A stretch of DNA of 64,000 nt from Ahaetulla prasina (GCF_028640845.1 NC_080546.1:74527551-74591550), one strand, 5' to 3'; shown: positions 32,325 through 43,755, counted from the first letter of the stretch. Notes: generated from the sequence alone by a model not told the origin. Made by a program: numbers and translations.

Positions 32325-32910
32325 CTAGCCTCGTGGTGCGACCAGAACAATCTGGAACGGAACACACTCAAAACCACAGAAATGGTGGTGGACTTTAGGA
32401 GAAACCCTACCATACTACCACCTCTTATAATACTAGACAACACAGTATCAACAGTAGAGACCTTCAAATTTCTAGGTTCTACCATATCGCAAGATCTAAA
32501 ATAGACAGCTAACATCAACAATTTCATCAAAAAAGCACAATAAAGAATGTTCTTTCTGCGCCAACCCAGAAAGCTCAAGCTGCCTAAGGAGCGTCTGATA
32601 CAGTTCTACAGAGGAATTATTGAGTCTGTCATTTGTACCTCTATAACTCTCTGGTTTGGTTCTGCAACCCAACAAGATAGACACAGACTTCAGAGGATAA
32701 TTAGAACTACAGAAAAAGCAATTGCTACCAACCTGCCTTCCATTGAGGACCTGTATACTGCAAAAGCCAAAAAGAGGGCTGTGAAAATATTTACAGATCC
32801 CTCGCATCCTGGATATAAACTGTTTCAACTCCTACCCTCAAAACGATGATATAGAGCACTGCATTACAGAAAAATTAGACACAAGAACAGTTTTTTCCTG
32901 AACTGCCATC
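31345..32910 (+). pseudogene. LINE-A reverse transcriptase, broken
   Basis: Readable blocks: ADQLAPIFIRI-type start (31370 onward), LNDYRPVALASVV (about 31495), RANRSTDDAVNMALH in a shifted frame (~31620), GAPQGCVLSPLL-type block near 31870-31910 (frameshifted), FTDDITVIGLIRD (about 31970; A to T in the FADD motif), then after the SINE MFFLRQPRKLKLPKE...SVICTSITLWFGSATQQD (32547-32849). Several stops and frameshifts. Confidence 0.85.
32043..32325 (+). mobile_element. SINE type II, tRNA-derived with L2-like 3' end
   Basis: The head contains A-box-like GGCTCAGCAGAC and B-box-like AGTTCAAGTCC. The body includes AAAATGAGGACCCAGATTG. The 3' end CCGCCCTGAGTCTTTGGAGA followed by AGGGCGGGATATAAAT matches the L2 3' terminus at 24382-24415. 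The tail is (CAA)n, about ten units. A second copy is at 60097. Confidence 0.88.
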
Positions 32911-33216
32911 ACTCTGCTAAATAAATAATTCCCTCAACACTGTCAAACTAGTTACTAAGTCTGCATTACAATTAATCTTCTCATTGTTCCTATCACCCAT
33001 CTCCTCCCACTTATGACTGTAACCTTGTTGCTGGTATTCTTAAGATTTATATTGACTGTTTCCCTATGACTATCGTTAAGTGTCGTATCTTATGATTCTT
33101 GATGAATGTATCTTTTCTTTTATGTACACCGAGAACGTATGCACCAAGACAAATTCCTTGTATATTGGCCTCACTTGGCCAATAAAGAATTCTATTATTT
33201 TTTATCCTTGTATTCT

Positions 33217-33345
33217 GTCTTTTTTCTTTCTTTTCTATTTTTCTTTTACTTTCTTTCTTGCACTTTTTTTCCTTTTCCTTTTTTATTCCTTACTTTACCT
33301 TAGTTACTATTAGTTTTCAATCTTGCTTTATTTTAATATTTTAAT

Positions 33346-33390
<45 letters not shown>

Positions 33391-33391
33391 T
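33217..33391 (+). repeat. Pyrimidine-rich stretch and (TA)n microsatellite
   Basis: 33217-33300 is strongly T/C-rich (TTTCTTTC-like). (TA)n of about 15 units follows near 33352-33381, with flanking ATATAAAATTATATA. Confidence 0.85.
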
Positions 33392-34194
33392 ATAAAAGGC
33401 ACAAATTTTTATACAGTGGGTTAGAAGCTGATCCAGGACTCTAAGTGATAGAACACCTTGTGGAATTCATTTTAATTCATTATGATTCATCCATTTCCCC
33501 CACTATCATTAAAAGCTTATGGAAACCATGCCTTTATGTAATTCCCATTACAATTTACAGCTTTCCAGATCTGCTGAGCTACAATTCTCAGTAATTCCAG
33601 TCAGTATGATCACTGACGATTTATAACTAGGAATTCTGAGAAATGTGGAACACCAGGTTGAAAGAGATTATGTAATAACTATGAATTTCCTTTTTTAAAG
33701 GCTTCTACTCAACACCAGTTATTTTCATTTTAAATATTTGATATTAGATAGCCTCCCAATGCTTGCCCAGATTTCAGAGAAAAATGTCTAGGTGTAGCAG
33801 CCTATGAAGTGAGTACTTGATAAATATAGCAATTAGCAATATAACTATGGGCTGGGAAATACATGGCTTTGCAACTACTTTAGCTGCCTACACACCTTAA
33901 ATTACAAGCCATAGGCATGTCATCTGTCGACCAGTGTGGGTGAAAACAACAAAGCAAACTATATGCCTTTGGCAATCCCACTGGGTTAAAGTTGGCTTTT
34001 AATAGGTACTCTGATCAGTATATCTAGTTTAGAAGCATTAGCATGTTATAAATAATATCATCAAAGTTTTTCCCCCCTTTATTTTAGAAGTTCTTGCTTT
34101 TTTTTAAAAAAACCAAAACCCTAAGAATTGGTATAGGCCTAACATTAACTACTTCCTGCGTGATTTCAATCAATAGTACATTACAAAAGCTTTG
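33392..34194. other. No recognised feature
   Basis: About 0.8 kb of AT-rich DNA with no supportable feature. Confidence 0.4.
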
Positions 34195-34202
34195 GACTAT
34201 AC

Positions 34203-34471
34203 TAGAGGGGGGGTTCACACAATTTTACCACTGGTTTGCTGTACACCGAAAATGTGAGCACGCGTGCATACACGCTTCACTTGCGCCCCTTCCACACGTA
34301 GGTGCAGCCTTCCGTGCATGCACTTTGCTCATGTGCGTGGCTTGCATGCACGCATGCACGTGGCTTAGAAAATGTGGCTAAATAGGACAGCACTAGCCCC
34401 GGGACGAGTGGGCGGGCCTACCTGCAGGCCACCACTACCAGTTCATCTGAACTGGCTGAATACCACCACTG
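34203..34471. mobile_element. hAT-type non-autonomous element (269 bp)
   Basis: The right terminus is GAATACCACCACTG, matching the element ending at 8241. The left terminus is decayed. The flanking 8-mers GACTATAC (34195-34202) and GACTGCAC (34472-34479) agree at six positions. The interior is CG/CA-rich. Confidence 0.72.
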
Positions 34472-34534
34472 GACTGCACACCCACCCACCTATTTTTAAT
34501 TTGATCTGAAACTCTGATAGAACAGAGTCTAGAA

Positions 34535-34972
34535 CCATGATGGCGAACCTATGGCATGCGTGCCACAGGTGGCACGCGGAGCCGTATTGGTGGGCACATG
34601 AGTGTTGCTCTGGTTCAGCTCCAGCACGTATACATGTGCTGGCCAGCTGATTTTCGGGCCTTCCGGGCTCACTGGAAGTCAGGAAACAGGCTGTTTCTGG
34701 CCTCCGGAGGGCCTCAGGGAGGGTTGGGAAGGCCGTTTTTGCCCTCCCTAGGCTCCTAGAAAGGCTCTGGAGTCTGGGGAGGGTGAAAAACATGGCCTAC
34801 TGGGCCCACTGTGCCATCATGTGCCAAAAGTGGGGTGAGCGCGGGGGGGTGTCGCGTGCACATGCAGGGGGTTCATTGAATTATGGGTATAGGCACATGC
34901 TCACAATTCCCCCCCCCCCCCCACGCTCCCCCCACTTTTGGTATGCGACGGCAAAAAGGTTCACCTTCACTG
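34535..34972. mobile_element. hAT-type non-autonomous element (438 bp)
   Basis: The left end is CCATGATGGCGAACCTATGG and the right end is AAAGGTTCACCTTCACTG, diverged inverted repeats. A perfect 8-bp target duplication GTCTAGAA flanks it (34527-34534 and 34973-34980). It contains a 13-base poly-C and no transposase. Confidence 0.88.
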
Positions 34973-34980
34973 GTCTAGAA

Positions 34981-35337
34981 TCTATCTACGTAGTGCTGAA
35001 GAGGTTTCCTTCAGAATTCCAATGCCAGCTGAATTCAAGCAACCGGATGTGTCAGTGGCCTTTTCCAAATTTTTCATGGTAAGTACATAACGATATAGAG
35101 TTCCCTTCCTGATCAACAATGGTAGCGAGATACATAAATCTCTCCAAAACTATCCTTGTGAGGCTGGGAGGAAGCACAAACTAAAACAGCATCTAGGTTT
35201 TGCAATACAAACTCTGTCCCTTTTGAAATGTGCATTACGACTCTGCGTGCACACCAAAAAGGAGTGTTGTTTATGTCCTGAGGGTATGACACTTCTTTTG
35301 TTATTTTGACACATGCCTTTAATCTCTGAGATTATTC
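34981..35337. other. No recognised feature
   Basis: Flank between an hAT element and a CR1 fragment. Confidence 0.4.
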
Positions 35338-35870
35338 TCTATAAACCCCCACTAAGACCACGCCTAGAGTGCTGCATCCAGTTTTGGTCACCACACTATA
35401 AAAAAGATGTGGAGACTCTAGAAAGAGTGCAGAGAAGAGCAACAAAGATGATTAGGGAACTGGAGGCTAAAACATATGAAGAACGGTCGCAGGAAGTGGG
35501 TATGTCTAGTTTAATGAAAAGAAGGACTAGGGGAGACATGATAGCAGTGTTCCAATATCTCAGGGGCTGCCACAAAGAAGAGGAGGTCAAGCTATTTTCC
35601 AAAGCACCTGAAGGCCAGACAAGGAATAATGGATGGAAACTGAACACAGAGATATTCAACGTGGAAATAAGGAGAAATTTTCTGACAGTTAGAACAATCA
35701 ACCAATGGAACAGTTTGCCTGTGGGAGCTTCATCACTTGAGACTTTCAAGGAAAGATTGGACTGCCATTTGTCAGAAATAGTGTGGGGTCTCCTGCTTGA
35801 GCAGGGGGTTGGACTAGGGTGTTGGAAGGGACTAGAAAGTCCCTTCCAACTCTGTTAATCTGCTTCTGAA
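35338..35870 (+). mobile_element. CR1 LINE 3' fragment with open C-terminal frame
   Basis: One open frame covers the CR1 C-terminus: [70 protein letters not shown]. The native stop is lost; the frame continues into the 3' terminal block (GGTTGGACTAGGG... CCTTCCAACTCTG). It is 5'-truncated within the reverse transcriptase. Confidence 0.9.
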
Positions 35871-35873
35871 TCT

Positions 35874-35950
35874 TTTTTATTTATTTATTTATTTGTCACA
35901 ACAGTATATATAAGCATAAGCATGAAATAACTATATGATATATAAGCAAA
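35874..35950 (-). mobile_element. LINE-C 3' tail fragment
   Basis: TTTATTTATTTATTTGTCAC followed by AACAGTATATATAAGCATAAG is the reverse complement of the LINE-C 3' end (compare 37700-37740). Confidence 0.7.
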
Positions 35951-36022
35951 AGCTTTGCTGGCTGAGGGACTCTGGGAGTTGAAGTCCACAAGTCTTAAAG
36001 GGACCAAGGTTGGAGACCCCTG
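35951..36022. mobile_element. Half of a palindromic hAT-type element
   Basis: CTGGGAGTTGAAGTCCACAA followed by GTCTTAAAG and an end in GGAGACCCCTG matches the right half of the element at 43756-43862. The left terminus is missing. Confidence 0.75.
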
Positions 36023-37404
36023 TTCTAAACTGTACATTTTACCTCGTCACCTGCTTTTATTGTATTACCTAATTGGAATTCGTGATTCCTGGAGTGGTTT
36101 ATCTTGTCATTTGGGAGTCCCTTGACACTAAAATTGACTCTGAGTAACAATGGTGTAGCTTATTTTTTATGGACGTAGTCAGGAAATTTTGATTTTTTTT
36201 CTTCTTATCTCTCTGTCTTTCTTTTCTAACGTAAATATTGCAGCAAGTAGTTTTCAAAAAAATATACATTAGAAAAATCTAATGAGTCCCTATCTTTGTG
36301 CATTGATCCTTACAGTCTATATTAATTTTCTCAAAAACTCTTTTCCTAGTGTTGGGAGAAATATCCATCTGGTTCAGCTCCAAACTGGGAGAAAGACACT
36401 GAAAATATGGGAGGCTGATTGGAAAGAGGGTTTAAGGGGTATTTCTGGGCAACTGAGTTGAGAATGAGAGTTATTTATACCTTCTCTTGGGCCTTGCCCT
36501 TGAGCTTCCTGTTCATGTGCAGGAACATGTATTCTATTGGCTCTTGTAAGGGTCATAGCTAACCCTGTAGGTTGGCTAAGAAGTTTGGTTGAAGCCTGTA
36601 GGATGAGGCAATGTTCACAGGTGATTTTGCAATGTGGTGAGATCTGCTGCTAGATAATCCTATTATGTCCTGGAGGGTCATGTCTTAATCCCATCACCCT
36701 GGAGCTAAAGGTCTTTTGTTTTGTAGATAGGCTAGCCCAGTCTTTCTCAATGAGCACCAAATATCTGCTGGGGGCAGGGAGCTGAACCTCTGAGTTTCTG
36801 TCTCCCTTAAGATTTTTTTATTTCCCTTTTAGAAAAAATAAAATATTTTATCCTGCCTTTTTTTTAACTATTTCTCAAAATATTAAACTCTTCTAGAAGA
36901 GGGGTGGGTGCTAACTTTGTACACTAGATTTCAAATCTGTAGTAATTAGCAATGCATCTTATTCTGGAATGAGATCAGTGGATTCTTTTCTTTACGTTGG
37001 CACATGCCAGTTGTCTTATCCATAGCTGTTAAGGCTGATGCCCTGGTTTGAAGTCCTTCAGGAATCCTTATTAAAGTACATTGAACGAGGCTTAAGCTAA
37101 CCTTGGTTTGATCCTAGTAGCAAAGCATTTTTATTCAGAATAAATAGCATTCCTTCTCCAGTTCTTTATCTTAGTTGCCATGCTTCTTAAGTTTGGGAAC
37201 AGATGAAGAGCTCCGTGATATTTTAAGCATATCCTGCTGGGAGAGTTGATTCCATTTAACTCCCAATTAAAGTTAAAAACGAATTATTGTTTAACTAGAA
37301 CTGTCTTGTGATATTGATTATCTCAGTTTAAAAACAAAAAGAAACCAAGTAAGCAAAAGAGTTTTAAGATATTTTTTTCGCAGGCGGAGAACCAGAGGCT
37401 TTGA
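36023..37404. other. No recognised feature
   Basis: About 1.4 kb, one of the longest stretches without an identifiable repeat. No coding potential beyond short random ORFs, and no splice-bounded exon I can defend. Confidence 0.4.
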
Positions 37405-37753
37405 TGGTGGTGTTTTGATTGCAGAAAATATGACTTCAGTAACAGAGTTGTTGATACTTGGAATACACTACCAGACTCTGTGGGCTCCTCCCAAAATCCC
37501 CAAAGTTTTAACCAAAGACTATCTACTATTGACCTCACCCCATTCCTAAGAGGTCTGTAAGGGGCGTGCATAAGAGCACCAGTGTGCCTACCGTTCCTGT
37601 CCTAATGTTCCCTTGATTGTATCCAATTTCGTATAGCTATTACATACTTATGCTTATATATATGCTTATATATCTTATAGTTAATTCATGCTTATGCTTA
37701 TATATACTGTTGTGACAAATAAAAATAAATAAAATAAAATAAAAAATAAATGT
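37405..37753 (+). mobile_element. LINE-C 3' fragment
   Basis: It encodes the last ~45 residues (DCRKYDFSNRVVDTWNTLPDS, then LSTIDLTPFLRGL stop). A 3' UTR with TATATATGCTTATATA follows, ending in a TGTTGTGACAAATAAAAATA tail. Confidence 0.85.
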
Positions 37754-38062
37754 TTCCAGATCTGTCCGTTCTTGAGCTAATTTTTTTAAAAAAAATCTTA
37801 ACAAAGAGTCCTCAACTTGAACATTGCTATCAACCAGGATTGGAAGAGGCAAAAGTAGTGAGAGTATTTTGAAAACACTCTGGTCCAGGAGCATCTACTT
37901 AATTTTCCATCTTGCAGACATAATGGTGGAAGCTTGGTTCCATCAAAGCAGAGATGGTCAAACATAAAGCATTCCATTGTATGGTAAGGAACTGTATGAG
38001 AAGCAACAGGGGGGCGGGGGATAGATCAGTCAAAATAACTAGATTTATACATCAGGCTAACA
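37754..38062. other. No recognised feature
   Basis: AT-rich, with a poly-T/poly-A inverted patch near 37780-37800. Confidence 0.35.
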
Positions 38063-38690
38063 TATAATAGAATAGAATAATAGAGTTGGAAGGGACCTTG
38101 GAGGTCTTCTAATCCAACCCAGGCAGGAGACCCTACACCACTTCAGACAAATGGTTATCCAACATCTTCTTAAAATTTCCCAGTGTTAGAGCATTCACAA
38201 TGTCTGCAGGCAAGTTGTTCCACTGATTAATTGTTCTGTCAGGAAATTTCTCCTTAGTTCTAAGTTGCTTCTTTCCTTGATTAGTTTCCACCCATTGCTT
38301 CTTGTTCTACCCTCAGGTGCTTTGGAGAATAGTTTGACTCCCTCTTTTTTGTGGTAGGCCCCTGAGATATTGGAACACTGCTATATGTGTCCCCTAATCC
38401 TTCTTTTCATAAGACTAGACATACCAAGTTCCTGCAACTGTTCTTTATATGTTTTAGTCTCCAGTCCCCTAATCATCTTTGTTGCTCTTCTCTGCACTCT
38501 TTCTAGAGTCGCAACATCTTTTTTTCATCGTGGCGACCAAAATTGGATGCAGTATTCCAAGTGTGGCTTTACCAAGGCATTATAAAGTGGTATTAACACT
38601 TCATGTGATCTTGATTCTATCACTCTGTTTATTTAGTCTAGAACTGTGTTGGCTTTTTTGGCAGCTGCAGCACACTGCTGGATATAATAT
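38063..38690 (-). mobile_element. CR1 LINE 3' fragment
   Basis: The left end carries GAATAGAATAATAGAGTTGG and the CR1 terminal block. The minus strand then encodes the CR1 C-terminus and the reverse-transcriptase tail through the region equivalent to [11 protein letters not shown] (near 38560) and AAAKKANTV-like text near 38660. Stops and frameshifts throughout. Confidence 0.85.
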
Positions 38691-39490
38691 AATATTAAGC
38701 AAACAGAAAAAGAAAAAAAGCAGTTAGCTTTTTAGAAAATCCACTGGAGTTGCAGGAAAACACTAGAAAAGAATACACACAAACACACCGCAAAATGTCA
38801 ATTTGAGTAGCAAAGAAATAAATCTAATGTTATTGTTCATGACAAAAATACTATTTTGAAGGCATATTTGTTCAAAGAGGGTTTTCTCCAACCTTTCAAT
38901 TTACTATCTACTACTTACTTGGTAAAATGCCTGAGATGAATGCCTATAAAGCTAAACATCAGAATCTACTTAATTTTAGTTGGGGGAATATTCAAATGGT
39001 AGATTTGCATTCAGTTGAGATAAGTTATCAGGAGTTCAGTAATTGAATGTCTTTCTAATTTATATGGAGTCTATCTGCAGGGGACATGTTAACTGCTAGG
39101 CCAAAGACTACATAAATGTTCTGCAAGAGCAATATCTTTAGCAAAACATAAACAATGTATAAATGTTAGGGTTTTTTTCAGAATGAAAAGCAACTTGTCT
39201 AAGAATTATAACCCACTGAACAATTCACTTCAATCAGGCACATATAACAAGGACTTTATGTTAAGGTAAGTGATCCAATCTTATATAAATTGTTTTGACA
39301 AATATATTTCTTTCATGGATTTTTATCCCACATTCCCATGAAATTATGAAATAATTACAATTTTGAATTACATAATCATTAAAGAATGATTGGTACTCAT
39401 TTAAACTATATGTGAGTTCTACTTTCAGGTGATCGTACAGCATAATCTTCTGAAGAGCTCAAAAATATATACAGTATTTCAACAATTTAT
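38691..39490. other. No recognised feature
   Basis: About 0.8 kb AT-rich sequence. Confidence 0.4.
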
Positions 39491-39726
39491 TTCATCAGAA
39501 AATAACTAGATTAGCAAATTTCAATATATAGATTAGCAAATTTCCCAATATATATGTCTCTTAGAATTCTACCATCTGAAATTAATTTAAATTATTATCA
39601 AAATAATTTAACTGCAAGCTGCCTAAAGTAATTTTAGTTAAGATGGGAACCCATAAAAATCAAACAATTAATTAATAAAATAATACTTTTAACATGCATT
39701 CTTATTTACTGATGGATATACATTGG

Positions 39727-40000
39727 GGGATGTGGTGGCTCAGTAGCTAAGATGCTGAGTTTGTTGATCAGAAGGTTAGCAGTTCAGTGGTTCGAATCCC
39801 TAGCGCTGCGTAACAGGGTGAGCTCCTGTTACTTGTCCCAGCTTCTGCCAACCTAGCAGTCGAAAGCACTAAAAATGCAAGTTGGGACCACTTTTGGTGG
39901 GAAGGTAACAGCGTTCTGTGTGCCTTTGGCATTGAGTCATGCCGCCACATGACCATGGACACATTTTCGGACAGCTGGCTTTTGGCTTTGAAACGGAGAT
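39727..40000 (+). mobile_element. SINE type I, tRNA-derived (unit 1)
   Basis: The tRNA-like head shows A box TGGCTCAGTAGC and a near-perfect B box GGTTCGAATCC at about 39790. The body is homologous to the minus-strand copy at 1844-2176. It is 3'-truncated at GAAACGGAGAT, where it meets a CR1 fragment. Confidence 0.88.
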
Positions 40001-40094
40001 TGCTTTGGAAAATAGGCTGACCTCTCTTCTTTGTTGCAATCCCTCTAATATTGGAACACTGCTATTATGCCACCCCCTAGCCCTTCTTTTCAAT
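40001..40094 (-). mobile_element. CR1 scrap (unit 1)
   Basis: TGCTTTGGAAAATAGGCTGA through CCCTTCTTTTCA is the reverse complement of the CR1 C-terminal region (compare 8830-8910). It is joined directly to the truncated SINE. Confidence 0.75.
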
Positions 40095-40302
40095 GGGCAC
40101 TTAAGAGAGTAAAAGAAGTGTTTATCTATGGTTTACCGTATCTATCCAGCAGACGAATTATCATAGGTTTTTCCAGAACAAATTCTATTATAGCAAAACT
40201 AAAAGATGCATATATTACTTAAAGCTATTAATAGTTAAATGCTATTTATTATTATTCTAAGCATTATAGTGACATGCTTCTGGTCTGTTCATTCTATACT
40301 AG

Positions 40303-41300
40303 GTCAATCCCACATGGAGGGAAGTATGCAGTGGAGTACCCCAAGGCTCTGTTTTAGGCCCAGTACTCTTCAACATCTTCATCAATGACTTGGACGAGGG
40401 GATAGATGGGGAACTCATCAAATTTGCAGATGACACCAAGCTGGCAGGAATAGCCAACACTCCAGAAGATAGGCTCAAGTTACAGAAAGATCTTGACAGA
40501 CTTGAACATTGGGCGCTATCTAACAAAATGAAATTCAACAGTGAAAAAAGTAAGGTTCTACATTTAGGCCAAAAAAACAAAATGCACCAGTACCGTATAT
40601 GTGGTACCTTGCTCAATAGTAGTACCTGTGAGAGGGATCTTGGAGTCCTAGTGGATAACCATTTAGATATGAGCCAGCAGTGTGCAGCAGCTGTTAAAAA
40701 AGCCAACACAGTTCTGGGCTGCATAAACAGGGATAGAATCAAGATCACGTGAAGTGTTAGTGCCACTTTATAATGCCTTGGTAAGGCCACACTTGGAATA
40801 TTGCATCCAGTTTTGGTCGCCACGATGTAAAAAAGATGTTGAGACTCTAGAAAGAGTGCAGAGAAGAGCAACAAAGATGATTAGGGGACTGGAGGATAAA
40901 ACATATGAAGAACGGTTGCAGGAACTGGGTATGTCTAGTTTAACAAAAGAAGGAGTAGGAGAGACATGATAGCTGTGTTCCAATATCTTAGGGGCTGCCA
41001 CAAAGAAGAGGGAGTCAGGCTGTTCACCAAAGCACCTGAGGGTAGAACAAGAAGCAATGGGTGGAAACTGGTCAAAGAAAGAAGCAACTTAGAACTAAGG
41101 AGAAATTTCCTGACAGTTAGAACAATTAATAAGTGGAACGACTTGCCTTCAGAAGTTGTGAATGCTCCAACACTGGAAATTTTTAAGAAAATGTTGGATA
41201 ACCATCTGACTGAGATGGTATAGGGTTTCCTGCCTGGGCAGGGGGTTGGACTAGAAGGCCTCCAAGGTCCCTTCCAACTCTGATGTTATGTTATGTTAAT
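40303..41300 (+). mobile_element. CR1 LINE, 1-kb 3' part (unit 1)
   Basis: It begins within the reverse transcriptase just before the [16 protein letters not shown] block and runs to the 3' block (GGTTGGACTAGAAGGCCTCC) with the ATGTT-type octamer-like tail near 41285. Frames: 40390-40752 (FADDTKLAG at residues 12-18, [20 protein letters not shown]), 40754-40969 ([17 protein letters not shown]) and 40966-41223 (AVFQYLRGCHKEEGVRLF). Two short frame shifts separate them (near 40730 and 40955). Confidence 0.9.
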
Positions 41301-41543
41301 CCAACTTTTCATCAGAAAATAACTAGATTAGCAAATTTCAATATATAGATTAGCAAATTTCCCAATATATATGTCTCTTAGAATTCTACCATCTGAAATT
41401 AATTTAAATTATTATCAAAATAATTTAACTGCAAACTGCCTAAAGTAATTTTAGTTAAGATGGGAACCCATAAAAATCAAACAATTAATTAATAAAATAA
41501 TACTTTTAACATGCATTCTTATTTACTGATGGATATACATTGG

Positions 41544-41819
41544 GGGATGTGGTGGCTCAGTAGCTAAGATGCTGAGTTTGTTGATCAGAAGGTTAGCAGT
41601 TCAGTGGTTCGAATCCCTAGCGCTGCGTAACAGGGTGAGCTCCTGTTACTTGTCCCAGCTTCTGCCAACCTAGCAGTCGAAAGCACTAAAAATGCAAGTT
41701 GGGACCACTTTTGGTGGGAAGGTAACAGCGTTCTGTGTGCCTTTGGCATTGAGTCATGCCGGCCACATGACCATGGACACATTTTCGGACAGCTGGCTTT
41801 TTGGCTTTGAAACGGAGAT
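41544..41819 (+). mobile_element. SINE type I, tRNA-derived (unit 2)
   Basis: Same truncated SINE as at 39727. It retains single bases missing in unit 1 (GCCGGCCACATG, GGCTTTTTGGC). A minus-strand CR1 scrap follows at 41820-41913. Confidence 0.88.
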
Positions 41820-42119
41820 TGCTTTGGAAAATAGGCTGACCCTCTCTTCTTTGTTGCAATCCCTCTAATATTGGAACACTGCTATTATGCCACCCCCTAG
41901 CCCTTCTTTTCAATGGGCACTTAAGAGAGTAAAAGAAGTGTTTATCTATGGTTTACCGTATCTATCCAGCAGATGAATTATCATAGGTTTTTCCAGAACA
42001 AATTCTATTATAGCAAAACTAAAAGATGCATATATTACTTAAAGCTATTAATAGTTAAATGCTATTTATTATTATTCTAAGCATTATAGTGACATGCTTC
42101 TGGTCTGTTCATTCTATAC

Positions 42120-43117
42120 TAGGTCAATCCCACATGGAGGGAAGTATGCAGTGGAGTACCCCAAGGCTCTGTTTTAGGCCCAGTACTCTTCAACATCTTC
42201 ATCAATGACTTGGACGAGGGGATAGATGGGGAACTCATCAAATTTGCAGATGACACCAAGCTGGCAGGAATAGCCAACACTCCAGAAGATAGGCTCAAGT
42301 TACAGAAAGATCTTGACAGACTTGAACATTGGGCACTAACAAAATGAAATTCAACAGTGAAAAAAGTAAGGTTCTACATTTAGGCCAAAAACAAAATGCA
42401 CCAGTACCGTATATGTGGTACCTTGCTCAATAGTAGTACCTGTGAGAGGGATCTTGGAGTCCTAGTGGATAACCATTTAGATATGAGCCAGCAGTGTGCA
42501 GCAGCTGTTAAAAAAGCCAACACAGTTCTGGGCTGCATAAACAGAGGGATAGAATCAAGATCACGTGAAGTGTTAGTGCCACTTTATAATGCCTTGGTAA
42601 GGCCACACTTGGAATATTGCATCCAGTTTTGGTCGCCACGATGTAAAAAAGATGTTGAGACTCTAGAAAGAGTGCAGAGAAGAGCAACAAAGATGATTAG
42701 GGACTGGAGGATAAAACATATGAAGAACGGTTGCAGGAACTGGGTATGTCTAGTTTAACAAAAGAAGGACTAGGGAAGACATGATAGCTGTGTTCCAATA
42801 TCTTAGGGGCTGCCACAAAGAAGAGGGAGTCAGGCTGTTCACCAAAGCACCTGAGGGTAGAACAAGAAGCAATGGGTGGAAACTGGTCAAAGAAAGAAGC
42901 AACTTAGAACTAAGGAGAAATTTCCTGACAGTTAGAACAATTAATAAGTGGAACGACTTGCCTTCAGAAGTTGTGAATGCTCCAACACTGGAAATTTTTA
43001 AGAAAATGTTGGATAACCATCTGACTGAGATGGTATAGGGTTTCCTGCCTGGGCAGGGGGTTGGACTAGAAGGCCTCCAAGGTCCCTTCCAACTCTGATG
43101 TTATGTTATGTTAATCC
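42120..43117 (+). mobile_element. CR1 LINE, 1-kb 3' part (unit 2)
   Basis: Second copy of the CR1 fragment at 40303. Here the frame breaks at the 42332 deletion, but 42396-42758 stays open where unit 1 is broken ([20 protein letters not shown]), and it loses a G at 42702. The C-terminal frame 42781-43038 is identical in translation to the unit 1 frame. Confidence 0.9.
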
Positions 43118-43124
43118 AACTTTT

Positions 43125-43747
43125 CTTCAGTAAACCTTCCCCACTGCTGAGATTTATTTCTATATTATTTGCAACAGTTTTTCAAGAACAGATTCCATCT
43201 AAAGTACTTTGCAGTAATCTGTAATGTTTAAAAATATTTATTGTGTAGTCAAGGATGAAGCACTTATTTTTTTTTCCTTTTGCACATTGAATCATTTAAT
43301 ATTTATCCCACTTTTTTCTCATTAAAACAAGTTTCAAGGCAGGATTTGTGATTTGGCTTAGTTCTTGCAATAGCTTTTGTGGTGCGTTTGCCTCTGTTAC
43401 AGCCTGTTTGATAACATGCGATTGAAAAGCTATTTACAAACACAACTGAACAGCCAGTGTTCCATGACTTTAAATGTTATAATAACTTCACAGAAAACAA
43501 CATTGCTACAGAAGTCAGGTGATGCTTAAAATTGAGGTATCAGATTCATCAATATATGGCTAGTATGCTCCAGGTATTTTAGGATGACAGCTCCCCAGTG
43601 GGTACCTAAAGCTCGACAAATGAAGTGCCATATTATGAGCAACTTATTTCATGCTACTTTATTTCAGCCAGAGAATTACGGTATAATTACTATTATTTTT
43701 CAGCACATATCTCCATCCATTTGGTATTTTAAATGGACTGATTCATT
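43125..43747. other. No recognised feature
   Basis: AT-rich flank. Confidence 0.4.
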
Positions 43748-43755
43748 GTCTATAT

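Larger units (their letters stand above)
31345..33200 (+). mobile_element. LINE-A, longest copy, split by a SINE
   Basis: The plus-strand LINE begins inside the reverse-transcriptase region and runs to a 3' UTR ending TTGGCCAATAAAGAATTCTA at about 33195. A tRNA-derived SINE (32043-32325) interrupts it between the EVE(P/R)L block and the CDQN-type block. Compared with the truncated copies, this one adds the upstream thumb/finger region (LNDYRPVALASVVMENL). Confidence 0.88.
39491..41307 (+). repeat. Tandem duplication unit 1 (about 1817 bp)
   Basis: Starts TTCATCAGAAAATAACTAG and ends ...CCAACTTTTC. The next unit starts with the same sequence at 41308. Contents: about 235 bp unrecognised, a type I SINE, a minus-strand CR1 scrap, about 200 bp unrecognised, then a plus-strand CR1 fragment. 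The two units differ by scattered small indels, each having some the other lacks. Confidence 0.95.
41308..43124 (+). repeat. Tandem duplication unit 2 (about 1817 bp)
   Basis: Near-identical copy of 39491-41307 in direct tandem. Examples of differences: CGCTATCTAAC against CACTAAC at ~42332, seven versus five A's after GGCC at ~42388, ACAGAGGG against ACAGGG at ~42542, and GGGACTGG against GGGGACTGG at ~42702. Confidence 0.95.

Noticed and set aside
33352..33391. Replication origin or regulatory AT element
   Set aside because: It is a simple (TA)n microsatellite next to a LINE tail; nothing else supports a function.
34094..34381. 95-codon plus-strand ORF rich in Cys/His/Ala
   Set aside because: It is generated by GCATGC-rich hAT-type sequence (34203-34471) and has no structure of its own.
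39727..39800. tRNA gene (good A and B boxes)
   Set aside because: The sequence is the head of a SINE with a long body and repeats elsewhere in the window; it does not fold as a complete cloverleaf by eye. The same applies at 1844-2176, 32043, 41544, 59500 and 60097.
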